Of a DNA stretch of 64,000 bases, positions 17,960 to 27,356 are shown piece by piece. The notes under the pieces are model-generated. The model did no database searches, was not told the origin of the DNA, and saw nothing but the letters and a program-made list of their open reading frames with translations. The stretch's first letter is position 1, and every line of letters begins with the position of its first letter. A program made the position numbers and the translations under genes. Source of the DNA: Fulverythrobacter ferritrahens (GTDB lineage Bacteria > Pseudomonadota > Alphaproteobacteria > Sphingomonadales > Sphingomonadaceae); assembly GCF_020539485.1 (NCBI RefSeq), contig NZ_JACDXU010000003.1, forward strand, positions 62,001 through 126,000, written 5' to 3'.

Positions 17960-18190
17960 TCATGAAAGGGTGTCCAACGTAAATTGCCTGAGGATTCTGC
18001 GCGCAAACCAGTGGCAGAACAGCACACAGATCATACCGAAGAGAATTGCAGGCAATGTGGTCGTCAGCCAGCTTTGCGCTGCTCCGCCAAGACCTTGGCC
18101 GACGATCTGGTCGATAATATCCACGATTGCCCAAAAGACGGTGGAGAAGGTGGCAAAGCCCAGAGACGCCCACCGAATCAATCTATTCAC
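17960..18190 (-). CDS. Small membrane protein coupled to methylmalonyl-CoA mutase
   Basis: 76 aa starting with GTG at 18190, whose GTGA overlaps the stop of the mutase gene. Two hydrophobic stretches are visible (about 8-28 and 44-64), with a basic C-terminal FARRILRQF. No family recognised. Overlap with the mutase gene argues that it is real and co-translated. Its last codons contain a 14-base motif that recurs at 49239. Confidence 0.6.
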   Translation of the reverse strand: MNRLIRWASLGFATFSTVFWAIVDIIDQIVGQGLGGAAQSWLTTTLPAILFGMICVLFCHWFARRILRQFTLDTLS

Positions 18191-20478
18191 GCGTTATCCT
18201 CCACCGGCCCCATATTATGCCCCAACAGCCGCAGCATATCCGCCGCGCATTCGACTACATTGCTGCCTGGCCCGTAAATCCCCTGCACGCCTGCCTCACG
18301 CAGGAATTCATAATCCTGCGGCGGGATCACGCCGCCGGCGACAACCTTGATGTCGGCGCGGTCTGCTTGGCGCAGATGGCGGATCAGTTCGGGGATCAGG
18401 GTCTTGTGCCCGGCGGCGAGGCTGCTGGCGCCCACGGCGTCCACCTCTTCGGCAAGGGCGAGGGCGGCGGTTTCGGCCGGGGTCTGGAACAGGGGCCCGC
18501 TGATCACATCGAAGCCCATGTCAGTGAAGGCGCTCGCGATGACATTGGCCCCGCGATCGTGCCCGTCCTGTCCCATCTTGGCGACCAGCAGGCGCGGCTT
18601 GCGACCAAGGCGGCGGGTGACGGCTTCCACTCCGTCCAGCACCTGCCGGTAGCGCGGATCGCTGCCATGGGCCGGGCCGTATATGCCGCCGACCGGCTGG
18701 GGCTTTGTGCCGTAGCGGCCGAAGGCTTCTTCCAGCGCGGCGGAGATTTCGCCCAGAGTGGCGCGGGCGCGGGCGGCCTCGATGGCGAGGGTGAGGAGGT
18801 TTTGAGAAGTATCCGTTCGCCCTGAGCTTGTCGAAGGGCGCGCGCCGTGGGTTCCGTCTGGCTCGACCGTTTGCGCGCGTGCTTCGACAGGCTCAGCATG
18901 AGCGGAACCTGTATGGTTGGGCACGCCCCCACCACCACCCTGCAGGTGGTCCCCCTCCCCGTTTCGGGGAGGAGCTTTGGCCGCCGCAGTCAGCGCCGCC
19001 AGCGCCGCCCGCACTTTCGCCTCGTCCCGCCCGGCCTTCACGGCAGCAATCCGCGCTATCTGGCTTTCGCGCACCGCGTGATTGTCCACTTCCAGCGTCT
19101 CGATCCGCTGTTCCTCGGCAAGGCGGTATTTGTTGACGCCTACGATCACGTCCTCGCCCCGGTCCACGCGGGCCTGCCTTGCGGCGGCGGCCTGTTCGAT
19201 GCTGCGCTTGGGCATGCCGCTGGCGACGGCCTGGGTCATGCCGCCCATCGCGTCTACTTCGGCGATCAGCTTGCCCGCATCCTCCACCAGAGCGGCAGTC
19301 AGCGCCTCGACATAATAGGAACCGCCCAAAGGATCGGCCACGCGGGTGATGCCGCTTTCTTCCTGCAGGATCAGCTGGGTGTTGCGGGCAATACGGGCGG
19401 AAAAGTCGGTCGGCAGCGCCAGCGCCTCGTCCAGCGCATTGGTGTGCAGGCTCTGCGTCCCGCCCAGAGTGGCGGCCAGTGCCTCCACCGTGGTGCGGAT
19501 GACGTTGTTGTAGGGGTCCTGCTCCTGCAAGCTTACGCCGCTGGTCTGGCAATGGGTGCGTAGCGCCTTGGACTTCTCGCTCTTCGCGCCCAGTTCCTCC
19601 ATCACGCGGCACCACAGCACGCGCGCGGCGCGCAGCTTGGCCACTTCCATGAACAGATTCATGCCGATGCCGAAGAAGAAGGACAGGCGCGGGGCGAAGG
19701 CGTCAATGTCCAGCCCGGCTTCCATGGCGCGCTTCGCATATTCCTTGCCGTCGGCAATGGTGAAGCCCAGTTCCTGCACTGCCGTCGCCCCGGCCTCATG
19801 CATGTGATAGCCGCTGATCGAGATCGAATTGAACTTCGGCATCTCGGCCGAGCAGAAGGCGATGATGTCGCTCACGATCCGCATCGATGGTTCGGGCGGG
19901 TAGATGTAGGTGTTGCGGACCATGAACTCCTTGAGGATGTCGTTCTGGATGGTCCCGGAAAGCTGGGCACGAGAAACACCCTGTTCCTCGCCCGCTACGA
20001 TGAAGAAGGCCATGATCGGGATCACCGCGCCGTTCATCGTCATGGAAACGGACATCTCGGCCAGCGGGATGCCGTCAAACAGCAGCTTCATGTCCTCGAC
20101 CGTGTCGATGGCGACGCCTGCCTTGCCGACATCGCCTACCACGCGGGGATGATCGGAATCGTAGCCGCGATGAGTGGCAAGATCGAAGGCGACGGACAGG
20201 CCCTTCTGCCCGGCGGCGAGGTTGCGGCGGTAGAAGGCGTTGCTTTCTTCCGCCGTGGAGAAGCCCGCATATTGCCGGATGGTCCAGGGCCGCACTGTGT
20301 ACATGCTGGCATAGGGGCCGCGGGTGAAGGGGGCGAAGCCGGGCACTCCGGGGTCTGCGGGCGCGTCATCGGCGGTGTAGAGCGGCTGGACCGCGATTCC
20401 TTCAGGGGTGTGCCAGATGAGGTCCGCGCCCTTGGCTTCTTTATCCGCGCGGGCCTGCCAGTCGGACTTGTCAGTCAT
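18187..20478 (-). CDS. scpA: Methylmalonyl-CoA mutase with a repeat-encoded linker insert
   Basis: 763 aa, about 50 longer than usual. Residues 1-495 are the substrate-binding barrel ([15 protein letters not shown] near 50, then [16 protein letters not shown]). The C-terminal B12 domain has the base-off motif DGHDRG, then SSLAAGHK and [12 protein letters not shown]. It interconverts R-methylmalonyl-CoA and succinyl-CoA. Residues about 500-557, between the domains, read HAEPVEAR and [10 protein letters not shown]. These are peptides produced when sphingomonad dispersed repeats are translated, and they have no place in the family. The frame is intact, so the enzyme is probably active. Overlaps the epimerase gene by 8 bases. 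Confidence 0.92.
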   Translation of the reverse strand: MTDKSDWQARADKEAKGADLIWHTPEGIAVQPLYTADDAPADPGVPGFAPFTRGPYASMYTVRPWTIRQYAGFSTAEESNAFYRRNLAAGQKGLSVAFDLATHRGYDSDHPRVVGDVGKAGVAIDTVEDMKLLFDGIPLAEMSVSMTMNGAVIPIMAFFIVAGEEQGVSRAQLSGTIQNDILKEFMVRNTYIYPPEPSMRIVSDIIAFCSAEMPKFNSISISGYHMHEAGATAVQELGFTIADGKEYAKRAMEAGLDIDAFAPRLSFFFGIGMNLFMEVAKLRAARVLWCRVMEELGAKSEKSKALRTHCQTSGVSLQEQDPYNNVIRTTVEALAATLGGTQSLHTNALDEALALPTDFSARIARNTQLILQEESGITRVADPLGGSYYVEALTAALVEDAGKLIAEVDAMGGMTQAVASGMPKRSIEQAAAARQARVDRGEDVIVGVNKYRLAEEQRIETLEVDNHAVRESQIARIAAVKAGRDEAKVRAALAALTAAAKAPPRNGEGDHLQGGGGGVPNHTGSAHAEPVEARAQTVEPDGTHGARPSTSSGRTDTSQNLLTLAIEAARARATLGEISAALEEAFGRYGTKPQPVGGIYGPAHGSDPRYRQVLDGVEAVTRRLGRKPRLLVAKMGQDGHDRGANVIASAFTDMGFDVISGPLFQTPAETAALALAEEVDAVGASSLAAGHKTLIPELIRHLRQADRADIKVVAGGVIPPQDYEFLREAGVQGIYGPGSNVVECAADMLRLLGHNMGPVEDNA
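18806..18985. repeat. Composite dispersed repeat inserted in frame in the mutase gene
   Basis: Two inverted arms, CCTGAGCTTGTCGAAGGGC (about 18821-18839) and GCTTCGACAGGCTCAGCATG (about 18879-18898), form a large imperfect stem. A second repeat type, CCCCTCCCCG-TTTC-GGGGAGG (about 18953-18976), lies beside it. Together they add about 57 codons without breaking the reading frame. A similar CCTCCCC stem serves as a terminator at 34003-34026. Confidence 0.75.
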
Positions 20479-20887
20479 GCTTGGGCGTTTCCATGATTTC
20501 GGTCAGCACGCCGCCCATCTCCCTGGGATGGAGGAAGAACACCGGCGTACCATGCGCGCCGATGCGAGTGGGGCCAAGGATGCGCTTGCCTTGGCGTTCA
20601 AATTCCGCGCGGGCGGCGGCGATGTCCGGCACTTCGAAGGCGAGGTGGTGCTGGCCGCCTTCGGGGTTGCGTTCGAGGAACTTCGCGATGGGGGAATTAT
20701 CTCCCAGTGGCTCCAGCAGCTCGATCTGGGTGTTCGGCGTGTCCACAAAACACACCGTCACACCCTGTTCGGGCATGGGAAAGGGGTTGTAAATTCGGGT
20801 GGCGCCCATCACATCGCGCCAGAAGGCGACGGAACGGGCGATAGAAGGCGTCGCGACGCCGACATGGTTGAGCGGCCCCAGATACAT
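20471..20887 (-). CDS. mce: Methylmalonyl-CoA epimerase
   Basis: 138 aa of the VOC superfamily. Visible are [20 protein letters not shown] at the N-terminus, [10 protein letters not shown] in the centre (metal-binding His) and [13 protein letters not shown] near the end with the conserved glutamate. It converts S- to R-methylmalonyl-CoA between the carboxylase and the mutase. First gene of the operon epimerase-mutase-membrane proteins-pccA. Divergent from tatA across a 122-base gap. Confidence 0.9.
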   Translation of the reverse strand: MYLGPLNHVGVATPSIARSVAFWRDVMGATRIYNPFPMPEQGVTVCFVDTPNTQIELLEPLGDNSPIAKFLERNPEGGQHHLAFEVPDIAAARAEFERQGKRILGPTRIGAHGTPVFFLHPREMGGVLTEIMETPKHD

Positions 20888-21009
20888 GACCCAGCCCTAG
20901 CGCGATGCGGGCTGGCGGGAAATGGCTAACGCGATTCCTGTCACTTTCCTTGCATGGTTCGGTTATAGGCGCGCCAGAAATACCGACCTAAACGGTGGAG
21001 CGATTCGAT

Positions 21010-21261
21010 ATGGGTTCCTTTTCCATGGTGCACTGGCTGATCGTGGCCGTGGTGGTGCTGATCCTGTTTGGCCGGGGCAAGATCTCCGAAACGATGGGCG
21101 ATTTCGGCAAGGGCCTGCGCAGCTTCCGCAAGGGCATGGCCGAAGATGATGACAAGCCGGCCAGCGCCCCCGCGAAGCCGGTGGCGCAGATTGCCGCCGA
21201 TCAGGCAGATGCCGCCAAGACGACCGGCGAAACGGCGGACCGCACCTCTTCCGGTAACTGA
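21010..21261 (+). CDS. tatA: Sec-independent translocase subunit TatA
   Basis: 83 aa. Single N-terminal transmembrane helix ([18 protein letters not shown]) with the conserved FGRGKI hinge, an amphipathic helix ([19 protein letters not shown]) and a polar tail. TatA multimers form the pore for folded Tat substrates. A GTG at 20995 is in frame, but ATG at 21010 has GGTGGAG nine bases upstream. tatB and tatC are not adjacent. The PhoD phosphatase at 25309 has a Tat-type signal. Confidence 0.9.
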   Translation: MGSFSMVHWLIVAVVVLILFGRGKISETMGDFGKGLRSFRKGMAEDDDKPASAPAKPVAQIAADQADAAKTTGETADRTSSGN

Positions 21262-21339
21262 GCTGAGACAATTTGCCCTATGCGCGGGCGGGCCCGGCGG
21301 GGCTGACAAGCCGCGCAATCAGCCTTAAGGGCGGCGGCA

Positions 21340-21750
21340 ATGCGAGCCTTGCGCGCCCTGGTCCTTGCCAATAGCCGCGCCGCCGTTCTGGTGGTGGTAC
21401 TGGCCCTGTCCATCAAGGCGCTGATCCCGGCCGGCTATATGGTATCCGGCGGGTCGGACAGTATTGCCGTTACCGTCTGTAACGGCGGCGGGCAGGGCGG
21501 CCCCACTCTCGCCACTATCGATATTCCCGCCGAGGGCGTGACGCCTGACGGGAAGGGCGAAGCTAAGGATGGGAGGCAGTGTTCCTTCTCCGCGCTGACC
21601 ATGGCGGCCATGGGCGGTGCGGATGCGCCGCTGCTGGTGCTGGCGCTGGCCTTCATTCTCTTGCTGGGCCTGCGCCCGGCCGCGCGCCTGCCTTTCCTGC
21701 AGGCCGACTATCTCCAGCCGCCTCTGCGCGGTCCCCCGGCAACGGCCTGA
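21340..21750 (+). CDS. DUF2946-like protein of a copper-type cluster
   Basis: 136 aa with an N-terminal hydrophobic segment (AAVLVVVLALSIKALIPAGYM), cysteines in VTVCNG and RQCSF, a second hydrophobic segment (APLLVLALAFILLLGLRP) and a Pro-rich tail. This layout matches the DUF2946 family, which often precedes SCO1-like and TonB-receptor genes. In Bordetella a DUF2946-type upstream ORF (CruR) controls a copper-related TonB transporter operon post-transcriptionally; whether this one does is inference. It is 77 bases upstream of the 40-aa ORF and SCO1. Confidence 0.65.
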   Translation: MRALRALVLANSRAAVLVVVLALSIKALIPAGYMVSGGSDSIAVTVCNGGGQGGPTLATIDIPAEGVTPDGKGEAKDGRQCSFSALTMAAMGGADAPLLVLALAFILLLGLRPAARLPFLQADYLQPPLRGPPATA

Positions 21751-21827
21751 CATTTCCGACCTGAAACGTCAGCCAATCCCGGCGCTGTGCCCTGAATGGG
21801 CGGTGCCGGTCTGCCGGAGCATTCTAC

Positions 21828-21950
21828 ATGTCGATCATTCCTGCCTGCCCCACGGGGCGGGAGGTGGCGGAACTCTGCAAGGACTTCGCCCCGCGCGCCG
21901 ATAAGGGCGCACTCTTTCCCCGCACATCCAGCCAGGGGCACCGGCCATGA
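21828..21950 (+). CDS. 40-aa ORF translationally coupled to SCO1
   Basis: The ORF begins with ATG eight bases after a GGAG, encodes MSIIPACPTGREVAELCKDF and a short basic tail ending GHRP, and stops at the TGA of an ATGA overlap with the SCO1 start. Two cysteines occur at positions 7 and 17. The ribosome site and the exact overlap suggest it is translated. No family is recognised; a copper-responsive leader or a small metal-binding protein are possibilities only. Confidence 0.5.
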   Translation: MSIIPACPTGREVAELCKDFAPRADKGALFPRTSSQGHRP

Positions 21951-22570
21951 GCGGGGAAGGGCAGCAGCCCGCAGAAGCAGTGCGGAGCTTCCGCATGATC
22001 CTGTGGCTGGTCGTGGCGCTCGTGGCCTGTCTTGGTCTCGTCGCCTGGTTCGGCAGCGGACACAAGCCGCGGGAGGCCAGCGATTACGGCAATGCCGTGG
22101 GCGGCCCGTTCACCTTGGTCGGGGCCGATGGATCGACCGTGACCGAGAAAGACTTCGCAGGCAAACCCTATGCGATCTTCTTCGGCTTCACTCGCTGCCC
22201 GGATGTGTGCCCAACCACCCTTTCTCGGATGGCGCGACTGCGCCAGCAGATGGGCGCGGAGGGGGACAAGTTCCGCATCGTCTTCGTCTCGGTCGATCCC
22301 GAGCGCGACAGGCCGGCGGATATCGGCGCCTATGTGGACCTCTTCGGCACGCCCATCGTGGGCCTGACCGGCTCGGACGAGCAGATCGCCCGGATCGTGA
22401 AGGCCTGGCATGTCTTCTATCAGAAGGTTCCCCAGCCTGGCGGCGACTATACTATCGACCATACCGCCTCGGTCTTCCTGATGGACCGCGCGGGCAAGCT
22501 TCAGTCGATCATCGATCACCATGAAGCCGAGGCATCGGCCTTGGCCAAGCTACACCGGCTGGTAGGCTGA
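21947..22570 (+). CDS. SCO1/SenC-family copper chaperone
   Basis: 207 aa. One N-terminal transmembrane anchor (MILWLVVALVACLGLVAWFG, about 17-36) and a thioredoxin-like domain with the copper motif CPDVCPTT and the distal histidine in DHTASVFLMD. SCO proteins bind Cu(I)/Cu(II) at the periplasmic face and help assemble the CuA centre of cytochrome c oxidase. The start overlaps the 40-aa ORF. Downstream after 250 bases comes a TonB receptor, a pairing seen in copper-acquisition clusters. Confidence 0.92.
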   Translation: MSGEGQQPAEAVRSFRMILWLVVALVACLGLVAWFGSGHKPREASDYGNAVGGPFTLVGADGSTVTEKDFAGKPYAIFFGFTRCPDVCPTTLSRMARLRQQMGAEGDKFRIVFVSVDPERDRPADIGAYVDLFGTPIVGLTGSDEQIARIVKAWHVFYQKVPQPGGDYTIDHTASVFLMDRAGKLQSIIDHHEAEASALAKLHRLVG

Positions 22571-22820
22571 ATCCGGAACAACGGGGAATGAGGGCATCAT
22601 GAACATCCGCGTGCCCGCTCTGTCCGCCCGGGATCGGCTGCAAGCTCGCCTGCACTGATGCAAAAAAGCTACGGCGCGGGACATTCGTCTTGCGCCGCAG
22701 CATAAGTTCCCGTTTGAAACCAATCCGTCAGAAAAGTCACAAATCCGTCTCTGAACTGACCCGCGCATTTCAAAATCCCTCGCCAATGCCGCGCTGCAAC
22801 AAAACCATGAGGGACCAAAA
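22571..22820 (+). promoter_or_regulatory. Leader region between SCO1 and the TonB receptor
   Basis: This 250-base stretch holds a 19-codon ORF (ATG at 22600, MNIRVPALSARDRLQARLH) with GAGGG four bases upstream, and a stem-loop whose arms are GCTACGGCGC and GCGCCGCAGC (about 22668-22703, one mismatch). Either could be a leader/attenuator or part of a receptor promoter. No classical Fur box was found. Confidence 0.3.
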
Positions 22821-25145
22821 ATGCGATTCCATCAGCTCCGCGCGGGCGTTCTCATCGGCGCCAGCCTGACCTGCCTTGCGCTGGCCAATGCCGCCCACGC
22901 CGAAGAAGCCGCCGCTGCCGCCGAGAGCGACACCCCGGCGAACGAGATCGTCGTCTATGGCAAGGGCGAGACCCGCCAGGTGCAGGCGATTTCTTCCGAA
23001 GATATCGTCACCCTGCTGCCGGGCACCAGCCCGCTGAAGGCGATTGAAAAGCTGCCCAGCGTCAACTTCCAGTCGGCCGACCCCTTCGGCAATTATGAAT
23101 GGTCGACCCGCGTCACCATCCGCAGCTTCAACCAGAACCAGCTGGGCTTCACCTTTGACGGCATCCCGCTGGGCGACATGACCTATGGCAACCATAACGG
23201 TCTGCATATCAGCCGCGTGATCAGCCCCGAAAACGTGGGTCGCGTGGAAGTGTCGCAGGGCGCGGGCACGCTGGGCACCCAGTCGACCAACAATCTGGGC
23301 GGCACGGTTGAAAACTTCTCGCGCGATCCGGAAGATCGTTTCGCTGCCGATGCTGCCGTCACTTATGGCAGCAACGAGACGATGCGTGGCTTCGTGCGGC
23401 TCAATGCCGGCAGTGCCAATGGCGCGCGCGGCTATGTCAGCTATGCCTATGGCTCGACCGACAAATACAAGGGCAAGGGCATGCAGGACCAGCACATGGT
23501 CAACGCCAAGCTCGTGATTCCGATCGGCGCGGCTGAAGTGGATGGCTGGGTAAGCTATTCGGATCGCCGCGAGCAGGACTACCAGGACATGTCGCTCGAT
23601 ATGCTGGAGCGCCTGGGCTATGGTTCCGACAACCTCTATGGCGACTGGGCGCTGGCGATCAAGCTGGCCGACATCGCCAACAATATCGACTCCTTCAACA
23701 ATACCACCGGCCTGCCGGGGGCGGATGGCCTGTCGGACATCACCGGCCTTGCGCCGAGCAACCCGTCGGCTGGCACGGTGTTCCCCGGCGATTACAAATC
23801 TGTCGACGATGCCTATTACGATGCGGCTGGCCTGCGTAAGGACTTCGTAGCTTCGCTGGGCGTGAAGGCGCCGCTGGGTGACAAGGTGAACCTGTCGCTC
23901 AAGGGCTATTATCACAATAACCGCGGCATGGGCCTGTGGGCCACGCCCTACGTGCCGAGCCCCAATGGCACGCCGATTTCCGTCCGCACGACCGAATATG
24001 AGATCGACCGTGGCGGCATCTTCGGCTCGCTCGACATCGATCTGGGTAGCAATCAGGTCAGCGTCGGCGGCTGGTACGAACACAACGAGTTCAACCAGGC
24101 CCGCCGTTTCTATGCGCTGGCCAGCCGCACCGATCCGGGCTTCTCGTTCCGGACCTATCCGAAGAACCCGTTCTACACCCAGTGGGAATTCGATTTCACC
24201 ACCGACACGCTGCAATATTTCGTGGCCGACAAGATCGACCTCGGATCGCTGAAGGTGAATCTGGGCTGGAAGGGCTTCAAGGTCACCAACGAAGCCGATG
24301 CCGTGGTTCAGGCCACCTATCCGGAAGGCAGGATCAAGGCAGAGGACTGGTTCCAGCCGCATGTCGGCCTGGTCTATGAACTGACCGACAATGCCGAAGT
24401 CTTCGCCGGCTTCACGCAGTCGACCCGCGCCTATGCTTCGGCAACCACCACTGGCCCGTTCTCGACCAATCAGGCCGGTTTTGACGCGATCAAGAACACG
24501 TTGAAGCCGGAAAGCTCGGACACCTATGAAGCTGGCCTGCGCTACAACACCTCCAGCTTCAACGGTGTGGTCGGCGTCTATCTGGTGAATTTCCAGAACC
24601 GCCTGCAGTCGGTTGCGGTCGGCTCTTCCATTCAGGGCAATCCGAGCGCGTTGCAGAATGTCGGTTCGGTCCGTTCGCTGGGCTTCGAAGCGGCGGGCGA
24701 TCTCAAGCTGGGCAGCAACTTCTCGCTCTACGCATCCTACAGCTACACCGACGCGACCTATCGTGACGATGTGGTGGATGGTGACGGCAAGGTGATCTCT
24801 CCCATCAAGGGCAAGACCCTGACCGACAGCCCCGAGCACATGGCGCGTGGCGAGCTGGCCTATGACGATGGCAAGCTGTTCGGCCGGGTCGGCCTCAACT
24901 GGATGTCGGAACGCTACTTCACCTATCTGAACGACCAGTCGGTCGATGCCCGCCTGCTGGCCGATGCCAGCCTGGGTTATCGCTTCACCGACAAGATCGA
25001 GTTGCAGCTGAACGCCACCAATCTGTTCGACAAGCAGTACATCGCGACTGTCGGTTCGGGCGGTTACGGCGACTCGGGCGACCGCCAGACCCTGTTGGTC
25101 GGTGCTCCCCGTCAGGTCTTCGTCACGCTGAAGGCCGGCTTCTGA
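22821..25145 (+). CDS. TonB-dependent outer-membrane receptor
   Basis: 774 aa. The signal peptide ends near AAHAEEAAA. An N-terminal plug (about 55-170) contains FTFDGIPLGDMTYG and VSQGAGTLGTQSTNN. The remaining 600 residues alternate as a beta barrel, ending in the terminal phenylalanine of an outer-membrane protein (FVTLKAGF). It imports an unknown ligand. The DUF2946-SCO1 neighbourhood suggests a copper chelate. A rho-independent terminator follows at 25205. Confidence 0.9.
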   Translation: MRFHQLRAGVLIGASLTCLALANAAHAEEAAAAAESDTPANEIVVYGKGETRQVQAISSEDIVTLLPGTSPLKAIEKLPSVNFQSADPFGNYEWSTRVTIRSFNQNQLGFTFDGIPLGDMTYGNHNGLHISRVISPENVGRVEVSQGAGTLGTQSTNNLGGTVENFSRDPEDRFAADAAVTYGSNETMRGFVRLNAGSANGARGYVSYAYGSTDKYKGKGMQDQHMVNAKLVIPIGAAEVDGWVSYSDRREQDYQDMSLDMLERLGYGSDNLYGDWALAIKLADIANNIDSFNNTTGLPGADGLSDITGLAPSNPSAGTVFPGDYKSVDDAYYDAAGLRKDFVASLGVKAPLGDKVNLSLKGYYHNNRGMGLWATPYVPSPNGTPISVRTTEYEIDRGGIFGSLDIDLGSNQVSVGGWYEHNEFNQARRFYALASRTDPGFSFRTYPKNPFYTQWEFDFTTDTLQYFVADKIDLGSLKVNLGWKGFKVTNEADAVVQATYPEGRIKAEDWFQPHVGLVYELTDNAEVFAGFTQSTRAYASATTTGPFSTNQAGFDAIKNTLKPESSDTYEAGLRYNTSSFNGVVGVYLVNFQNRLQSVAVGSSIQGNPSALQNVGSVRSLGFEAAGDLKLGSNFSLYASYSYTDATYRDDVVDGDGKVISPIKGKTLTDSPEHMARGELAYDDGKLFGRVGLNWMSERYFTYLNDQSVDARLLADASLGYRFTDKIELQLNATNLFDKQYIATVGSGGYGDSGDRQTLLVGAPRQVFVTLKAGF

Positions 25146-25204
25146 TCCGGGCGGGCGCGGCAGCCCTTATCGCCGCGCCCGGCTGGCTTCTTGCCGGAAG
25201 GAAG

Positions 25205-25233
25205 GGAGCGCCCTCGCCCTGGGGGCGCTCTTT
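25205..25233 (+). terminator. Rho-independent terminator after the TonB receptor
   Basis: Stem GAGCGCCC (25205-25212) and GGGCGCTC (25222-25229) followed by TTTT. It lies 60 bases after the receptor stop and before phoD. Confidence 0.8.
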
Positions 25234-25308
25234 TCCATCTGGCTGACACATCAATGGATCATCCTCCTGCCAGTCACGCAGGATATGTCTGAATTCGGAG
25301 TTCGCCCA

Positions 25309-27000
25309 ATGGCCTTCGCCTCTCTCATCACTCGTCGGACCACGCTTGCGGGCCTCGCCGGAACCACCTTCCTCGCAACGCTGCCGTGGCGCGCCGGTGC
25401 GCATGAACCGAAGAGCAATGCGGTGTTCCGCCATGGCGTGGCGAGCGGCGATCCGGACCGGTCCAGCTTGGTGCTGTGGACGCGGGTGACGGCGCAGGGC
25501 GCGCAGACGGTGCGTTGGCAAGTGGCCGCAGACCAGGCGTTCGACCGGATCGTGAAGCAGGGCACTTTCGCCACCGGGCCGGAGCGCGACCATACGGTGA
25601 AGTTGCTGGCCGACGGGCTGGAGGCGGGGCACACCTATTATTATCGCTTCCAGCTGGGAGACAGTTTCTCACCCGTGGGCCGCGCGCGCACTTTGCCTGA
25701 GGGGGCGCTGGACCGGCTGGGCATTGCACTGGCCTCCTGCTCCAATTACGCCTTCGGCTTCTTCAATGCCTATGACGCGATCGCGCGGGATGCCGATGTC
25801 GATTTCGTGCTGCACACGGGCGATTACATCTATGAATATGGGCAGGGGCCGGATGGTTGGGGGGACGATGTGGCCAGCACTATCGGCCGCCGCCATGAAC
25901 CCGCGCATGAGATCGTCACTCTGGCAGATTACCGGACACGCCATGCGCAGTACAAGACCGACAGCGGCTCGCAGGCGATGCACGCTGCGCATAGCCTGCT
26001 GGCCTGCTGGGACGATCACGAAAGCGCCAACAATCCGTGGACCGGCGGGGCGCAGAACCACCAGCCCGGCACGGAAGGGGACTGGCAGACCCGCCGCGCC
26101 GCCTCGATCCAGGCCTATTTCGAATGGATGCCCGTGCGCGAGCCGGAATGGCTGGCCCAGAAAGGCCGCAGCCGGATGCAGTTCTGGCGCAGCTACAGCT
26201 TTGGCGATCTGGCCACCCTGTTCACACTGGAAACGCGCCATACCGCCCGCGCCTTGCAGGTCGACTATCTCGATTATGCAGACAAGATCGCCAGCGCCGA
26301 CGATGCCCGCCATCTGGTGAAGAACGTGATCGGTGCGCCCGGCCGCGCCATGCTGGCGCCCGAGCTTGAGGCGGATCTTTCCCGCGCGCTCGAACAATCC
26401 GTTGCCGGCCAGCAGCCCTGGCGCCTGATCGGCAATCCCATGCCCATCGCCCGCACCAATGTGCCTGACGTGGTGGCGCTCGGCCTGATGGCGGAACCTG
26501 CCGCCGATGCCTCGCTGGAGGCACGGGCGCTGGCCTGGAAGGGCAAGTGGAACTTGCCCTTCTATCCCGACACCTGGGATGGCTACGATTGGGCCCGCGA
26601 ACGCCTTTACGACCTCAGCCGAACAGCGGGGGCGGGCGATCTCGTCTTTCTGACGGGCGACAGCCACAGTTTCTGGGCCAACGAGCTCGCCGATGCCTCC
26701 GGCCGTCCGGCAGGGGTGGAGCTGGGCACTGCGGGAATCAGTTCGCCGGGCGATTTCATGGCCAGCGGCTTCGGCCCGGAACTCTCCCTGAAATTCGACA
26801 GGGCCTTTGCCGACCACAATCCCGAGATCGTCTGGACCGACAATATGCATCAGGGCTACGTCCGGCTTGAACTGACGCAAGCAGGCGGCCAGGCCAGCTT
26901 CGTTGCCGTGGATACGGTGCTGGAACCCGATTACAGGACCAGCGTGATCCGCCGCTTCGCGTTGGATCGGCAGGATGGATCGGTGGTGCTGCGCGGCTGA
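25309..27000 (+). CDS. PhoD-family alkaline phosphatase/phosphodiesterase, Tat-exported
   Basis: 563 aa. A twin-arginine signal (SLITRRTTLAGLAGTTFLA) precedes AHEPK. An N-terminal Fn3-like PhoD_N domain carries FRHGVASGDPDRSSLVLWTRV. The metallophosphatase core shows VLHTGDYIYEYG, CWDDHESANNPW and LTGDSHSFWANEL. PhoD enzymes act on phosphomono- or diesters in the periplasm. ATG at 25309 is preferred because GGAG lies eight bases upstream; ATG at 25285 has no spaced ribosome site. tatA is encoded 4 kb upstream. Confidence 0.9.
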   Translation: MAFASLITRRTTLAGLAGTTFLATLPWRAGAHEPKSNAVFRHGVASGDPDRSSLVLWTRVTAQGAQTVRWQVAADQAFDRIVKQGTFATGPERDHTVKLLADGLEAGHTYYYRFQLGDSFSPVGRARTLPEGALDRLGIALASCSNYAFGFFNAYDAIARDADVDFVLHTGDYIYEYGQGPDGWGDDVASTIGRRHEPAHEIVTLADYRTRHAQYKTDSGSQAMHAAHSLLACWDDHESANNPWTGGAQNHQPGTEGDWQTRRAASIQAYFEWMPVREPEWLAQKGRSRMQFWRSYSFGDLATLFTLETRHTARALQVDYLDYADKIASADDARHLVKNVIGAPGRAMLAPELEADLSRALEQSVAGQQPWRLIGNPMPIARTNVPDVVALGLMAEPAADASLEARALAWKGKWNLPFYPDTWDGYDWARERLYDLSRTAGAGDLVFLTGDSHSFWANELADASGRPAGVELGTAGISSPGDFMASGFGPELSLKFDRAFADHNPEIVWTDNMHQGYVRLELTQAGGQASFVAVDTVLEPDYRTSVIRRFALDRQDGSVVLRG

Positions 27001-27150
27001 ATATGGCCACGCATTTCCGGTCCGGCGCATCTGTGCGTTGACCGGCGCAAGCATCTTGTGGCACTGGCCGCCCAGACGAGGCTGCTGACATAATCCATGT
27101 TGCAGGCAGTTTCCTCTCGGCGGCCCGGAAATCGAGCATTTCCGCCGTTA

Positions 27151-27224
27151 GCGGGTGTAGCTCAATGGTAGAGCAGCAGCTTCCCAAGCTGAATACGAGG
27201 GTTCGATTCCCTTCACCCGCTCCA
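27151..27224 (+). tRNA. tRNA-Gly (anticodon CCC)
   Basis: 74-nt cloverleaf: acceptor GCGGGTG pairs with CACCCGC, D-arm GCTC-GAGC, anticodon loop TTCCCAA giving CCC, T-arm GAGGG-TTCGATT-CCCTT, and an encoded TCCA 3' end. It reads GGG codons. Confidence 0.93.
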
Positions 27225-27311
27225 GCCGCCCCTCCTTCAAATATCATCCCCTTGAGTTCCAGCGCTCCGCGGCGGCGTTGTCTCCCGGTGCTTGTATTCT
27301 TTAGGAAACAA

Positions 27312-27351
27312 AGCGGCCCCGGATGCGCCGGCTGTGCGATCCGGGGCCGCT
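27312..27351 (-). terminator. Terminator hairpin downstream of the 101-aa gene
   Basis: Perfect 13-bp stem AGCGGCCCCGGAT (27312-27324) and ATCCGGGGCCGCT (27339-27351). On the minus strand it is followed by TTTGTTT, as for a rho-independent terminator, five bases after the minus-strand gene's stop. Confidence 0.75.
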
Positions 27352-27356
27352 GCCTC

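Noticed and set aside
22770-24839. 689-codon minus-strand ORF opposite the TonB receptor
   Set aside because: Composition and absence of motifs mark it as a shadow; the receptor has a signal peptide, plug and terminal Phe.
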